Assembly: GCA_944386335.1 (NCBI GenBank)
Contig: CALXAQ010000117.1
Location: 1 to 5,405, forward strand
Origin: an uncultured Clostridia bacterium
GTDB taxonomy: Bacteria; Bacillota; Clostridia; TANB77; CAG-508
Reading direction: 5' to 3'
DNA: 5,405 nt
A program made the position numbers and the translations under genes. The notes under the pieces are model-generated. The model had not been told where the DNA came from and searched no databases. It saw only the letters and a program-made list of their open reading frames with translations. Shown here one piece after another: positions 3,989 through 5,405 of this stretch. Within the stretch, counting starts at the first letter, position 1; each line of letters opens with the position of its first letter.

Positions 3989-5398
3989 TTGAACAAAGTA
4001 GAACAAGAATTAGAATATATGGAAAAAGTAAAAGAATATCATCAGGGAGAAAACGTAAAATATGCTATTTTCACAATGGGATGTCAGCTAAACGAAAATG
4101 ATTCCGAGAAAATAGAGGGTATGCTAGTAGGCATGGGATATACTAAAACAGAAAATAGTAAAGAGGCAGATATAGTTGTATATAATACCTGTTGTGTAAG
4201 AGAAAATGCAGAAGAAAGACTATTTGGTAAGTTGGGAGAAATAAAGAAACAAAGAGAAGAAAAAGGAACTCTTATTGCTATTGGTGGCTGTATGATGCAA
4301 GAAAAACATATTACTGAGAAAATAAAAAAGAGTTATCCTTTTGTAGATATTCTTTTTGGAACACATACCTTATATAAATTACCAGAAGATGTTTATCGTA
4401 TTTTAGAGAGAAGAAAGAGAATAGAAGATATTGCTTATATCGATGGAGAAGTAATAGAAGGGCTACCTATTGTAAGAGGGGACCATATCAAAGCATCTGT
4501 TACTATTATGAATGGTTGCAATAATTTTTGTAGTTATTGTATTGTTCCTTATGTAAGAGGTAGAGAAAGAAGTAGACATCCAAAAAATATTCTAGAGGAA
4601 ATAGAATCTTTAGCAAAACAAGGTTACAAAGAAGTAACTCTACTTGGTCAAAATGTAAATTCCTATTTAAGAGTGGAAAAAGAAAAAAATATTTCGTTTG
4701 AAACATATCAAGGGGTGAATTCTTTTGCTACTTTGTTGCGAGCTGTTAATAAAGTAGAGAGAATAGAGAGGATTCGTTTTACATCTCCTCACCCAAAAGA
4801 TTTTACACAAGATGTGATAGAAGCCATTCGAGATTGTGAGAAAGTATCTAAAATTATTCATTTGCCTTTGCAAGCTGGAAGTACAAATGTGTTAAAAGCA
4901 ATGAATCGCAAATATACAAAGGAACAATATTTAGCTTTAGTAGATAAAATAAGACAGACCATACCTCATGTTGTATTTTCTACGGATATTATTGTAGGAT
5001 TTCCAGGTGAAACCGAAGAAGATTTTGAAGATACATTAGATGTAGTAAAAAAAGTTGGTTATGAACAGGTCTTTATGTTTATTTATTCTAGGAGAGAGGG
5101 AACTCCAGGAGATAAAATGGAAAATCAAATACCAGAAGAAGTAAAGCATAAGAGATTTGATAGATTAAAAACCTTAGTAGAAAAGCAGATGGAAGAACAA
5201 AATCAAAGATATATAGGGACAATGCAAAAAGTATTAGTAGAAGGTACGAGTAAAAATAATGAGAATATGTTAACTGGCCGAACAGATTCTAATAAGGTAG
5301 TGATATTAGAAGGAGACAAAAATTTAATTGGCAAAATGGTAAATTTAAACATTATTTCAGAACATATGTGGTATTTAAAAGGAGAGTATAGAGGATAA
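3989..5398 (+). CDS. miaB: tRNA-2-methylthio-N6-dimethylallyladenosine synthase
   Basis: This 469-aa radical-SAM methylthiotransferase adds the 2-methylthio group to i6A37 of tRNAs reading UNN codons, in the cytoplasm. Three regions are visible. The N-terminal UPF0004 domain (about 23-140) has auxiliary-cluster cysteines Cys32 (TMGCQLNENDSE), Cys68 (NTCCVRENAE) and Cys101 (GGCMMQE). The radical-SAM core (about 165-395) has CNNFCSYC (Cys177, Cys181, Cys184), followed by IVPYVRGRERSR, LLGQNVNSY, LPLQAGS and DIIVGFPGE. The C-terminal TRAM RNA-binding domain spans about 402-467. NTCxVRENAE and GRERSR indicate MiaB rather than MtaB or RimO. All six cluster cysteines are present and the length is usual, with about 20 extra N-terminal residues as in many Bacillota. 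Start is TTG, supported by AGAGGA 8 nt upstream. In clostridia the next gene is often mutS; only 7 bases remain here, so that cannot be seen. Confidence 0.5.
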   Translation: MNKVEQELEYMEKVKEYHQGENVKYAIFTMGCQLNENDSEKIEGMLVGMGYTKTENSKEADIVVYNTCCVRENAEERLFGKLGEIKKQREEKGTLIAIGGCMMQEKHITEKIKKSYPFVDILFGTHTLYKLPEDVYRILERRKRIEDIAYIDGEVIEGLPIVRGDHIKASVTIMNGCNNFCSYCIVPYVRGRERSRHPKNILEEIESLAKQGYKEVTLLGQNVNSYLRVEKEKNISFETYQGVNSFATLLRAVNKVERIERIRFTSPHPKDFTQDVIEAIRDCEKVSKIIHLPLQAGSTNVLKAMNRKYTKEQYLALVDKIRQTIPHVVFSTDIIVGFPGETEEDFEDTLDVVKKVGYEQVFMFIYSRREGTPGDKMENQIPEEVKHKRFDRLKTLVEKQMEEQNQRYIGTMQKVLVEGTSKNNENMLTGRTDSNKVVILEGDKNLIGKMVNLNIISEHMWYLKGEYRG

Positions 5399-5405
5399 AA
5401 TTATC

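Noticed and set aside
4506..4873. Two minus-strand frames opposite miaB
   Set aside because: They lie inside well-conserved radical-SAM coding sequence and have no initiation signals.

Overview
The window is AT-rich, with AGA-dominated arginine codons, AGGA/GGGG-type Shine-Dalgarno (SD) sites, TTGACA/TATAAT promoters and TAA as the only stop of every intact gene. Together with a VanW-domain protein, a SurA_N-like membrane-anchored protein and a four-cysteine L31, this points to a low-GC Bacillota, probably an uncultured gut-type clostridium. I cannot place it to genus.

Layout. On the minus strand, 1-574 is the 5' part of a VanW-family gene; it carries a +1 frameshift and runs off the window. 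Divergent from it, 721-1570 (+) is a patatin-like phospholipase gene with one +1 frameshift (about base 877) and an in-frame TGA (1226-1228). Next comes a 244-aa membrane-anchored SurA_N-like protein (1675-2409, +) with a clear promoter. It converges on a 236-aa five-helix membrane protein of unknown function (2433-3143, -), and the two share a bidirectional terminator that includes the last codons of the minus-strand gene. A divergent promoter pair then drives that gene and a 50-aa single-helix membrane peptide (3278-3430, +). rpmE (ribosomal protein L31, 3516-3716) has its own promoter and terminator. A 272-bp gap full of hairpins follows, and then miaB (tRNA methylthiotransferase, 3989-5398) starts from TTG.

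How they fit together. This looks like a chromosomal housekeeping stretch of mostly single-gene units: translation and tRNA modification (rpmE, miaB) beside envelope proteins (VanW, SurA_N-like, two membrane proteins) and a lipase-like enzyme. There is no phage, transposase, CRISPR or defence gene. The most unusual feature is that all three reading-frame lesions fall between 226 and 1228, and that the only two in-frame CGG codons in the window sit exactly at the two +1 shift points. Assembly error or gene decay is the simplest explanation. Recoding at CGG is an alternative that a genome-wide codon survey could test.
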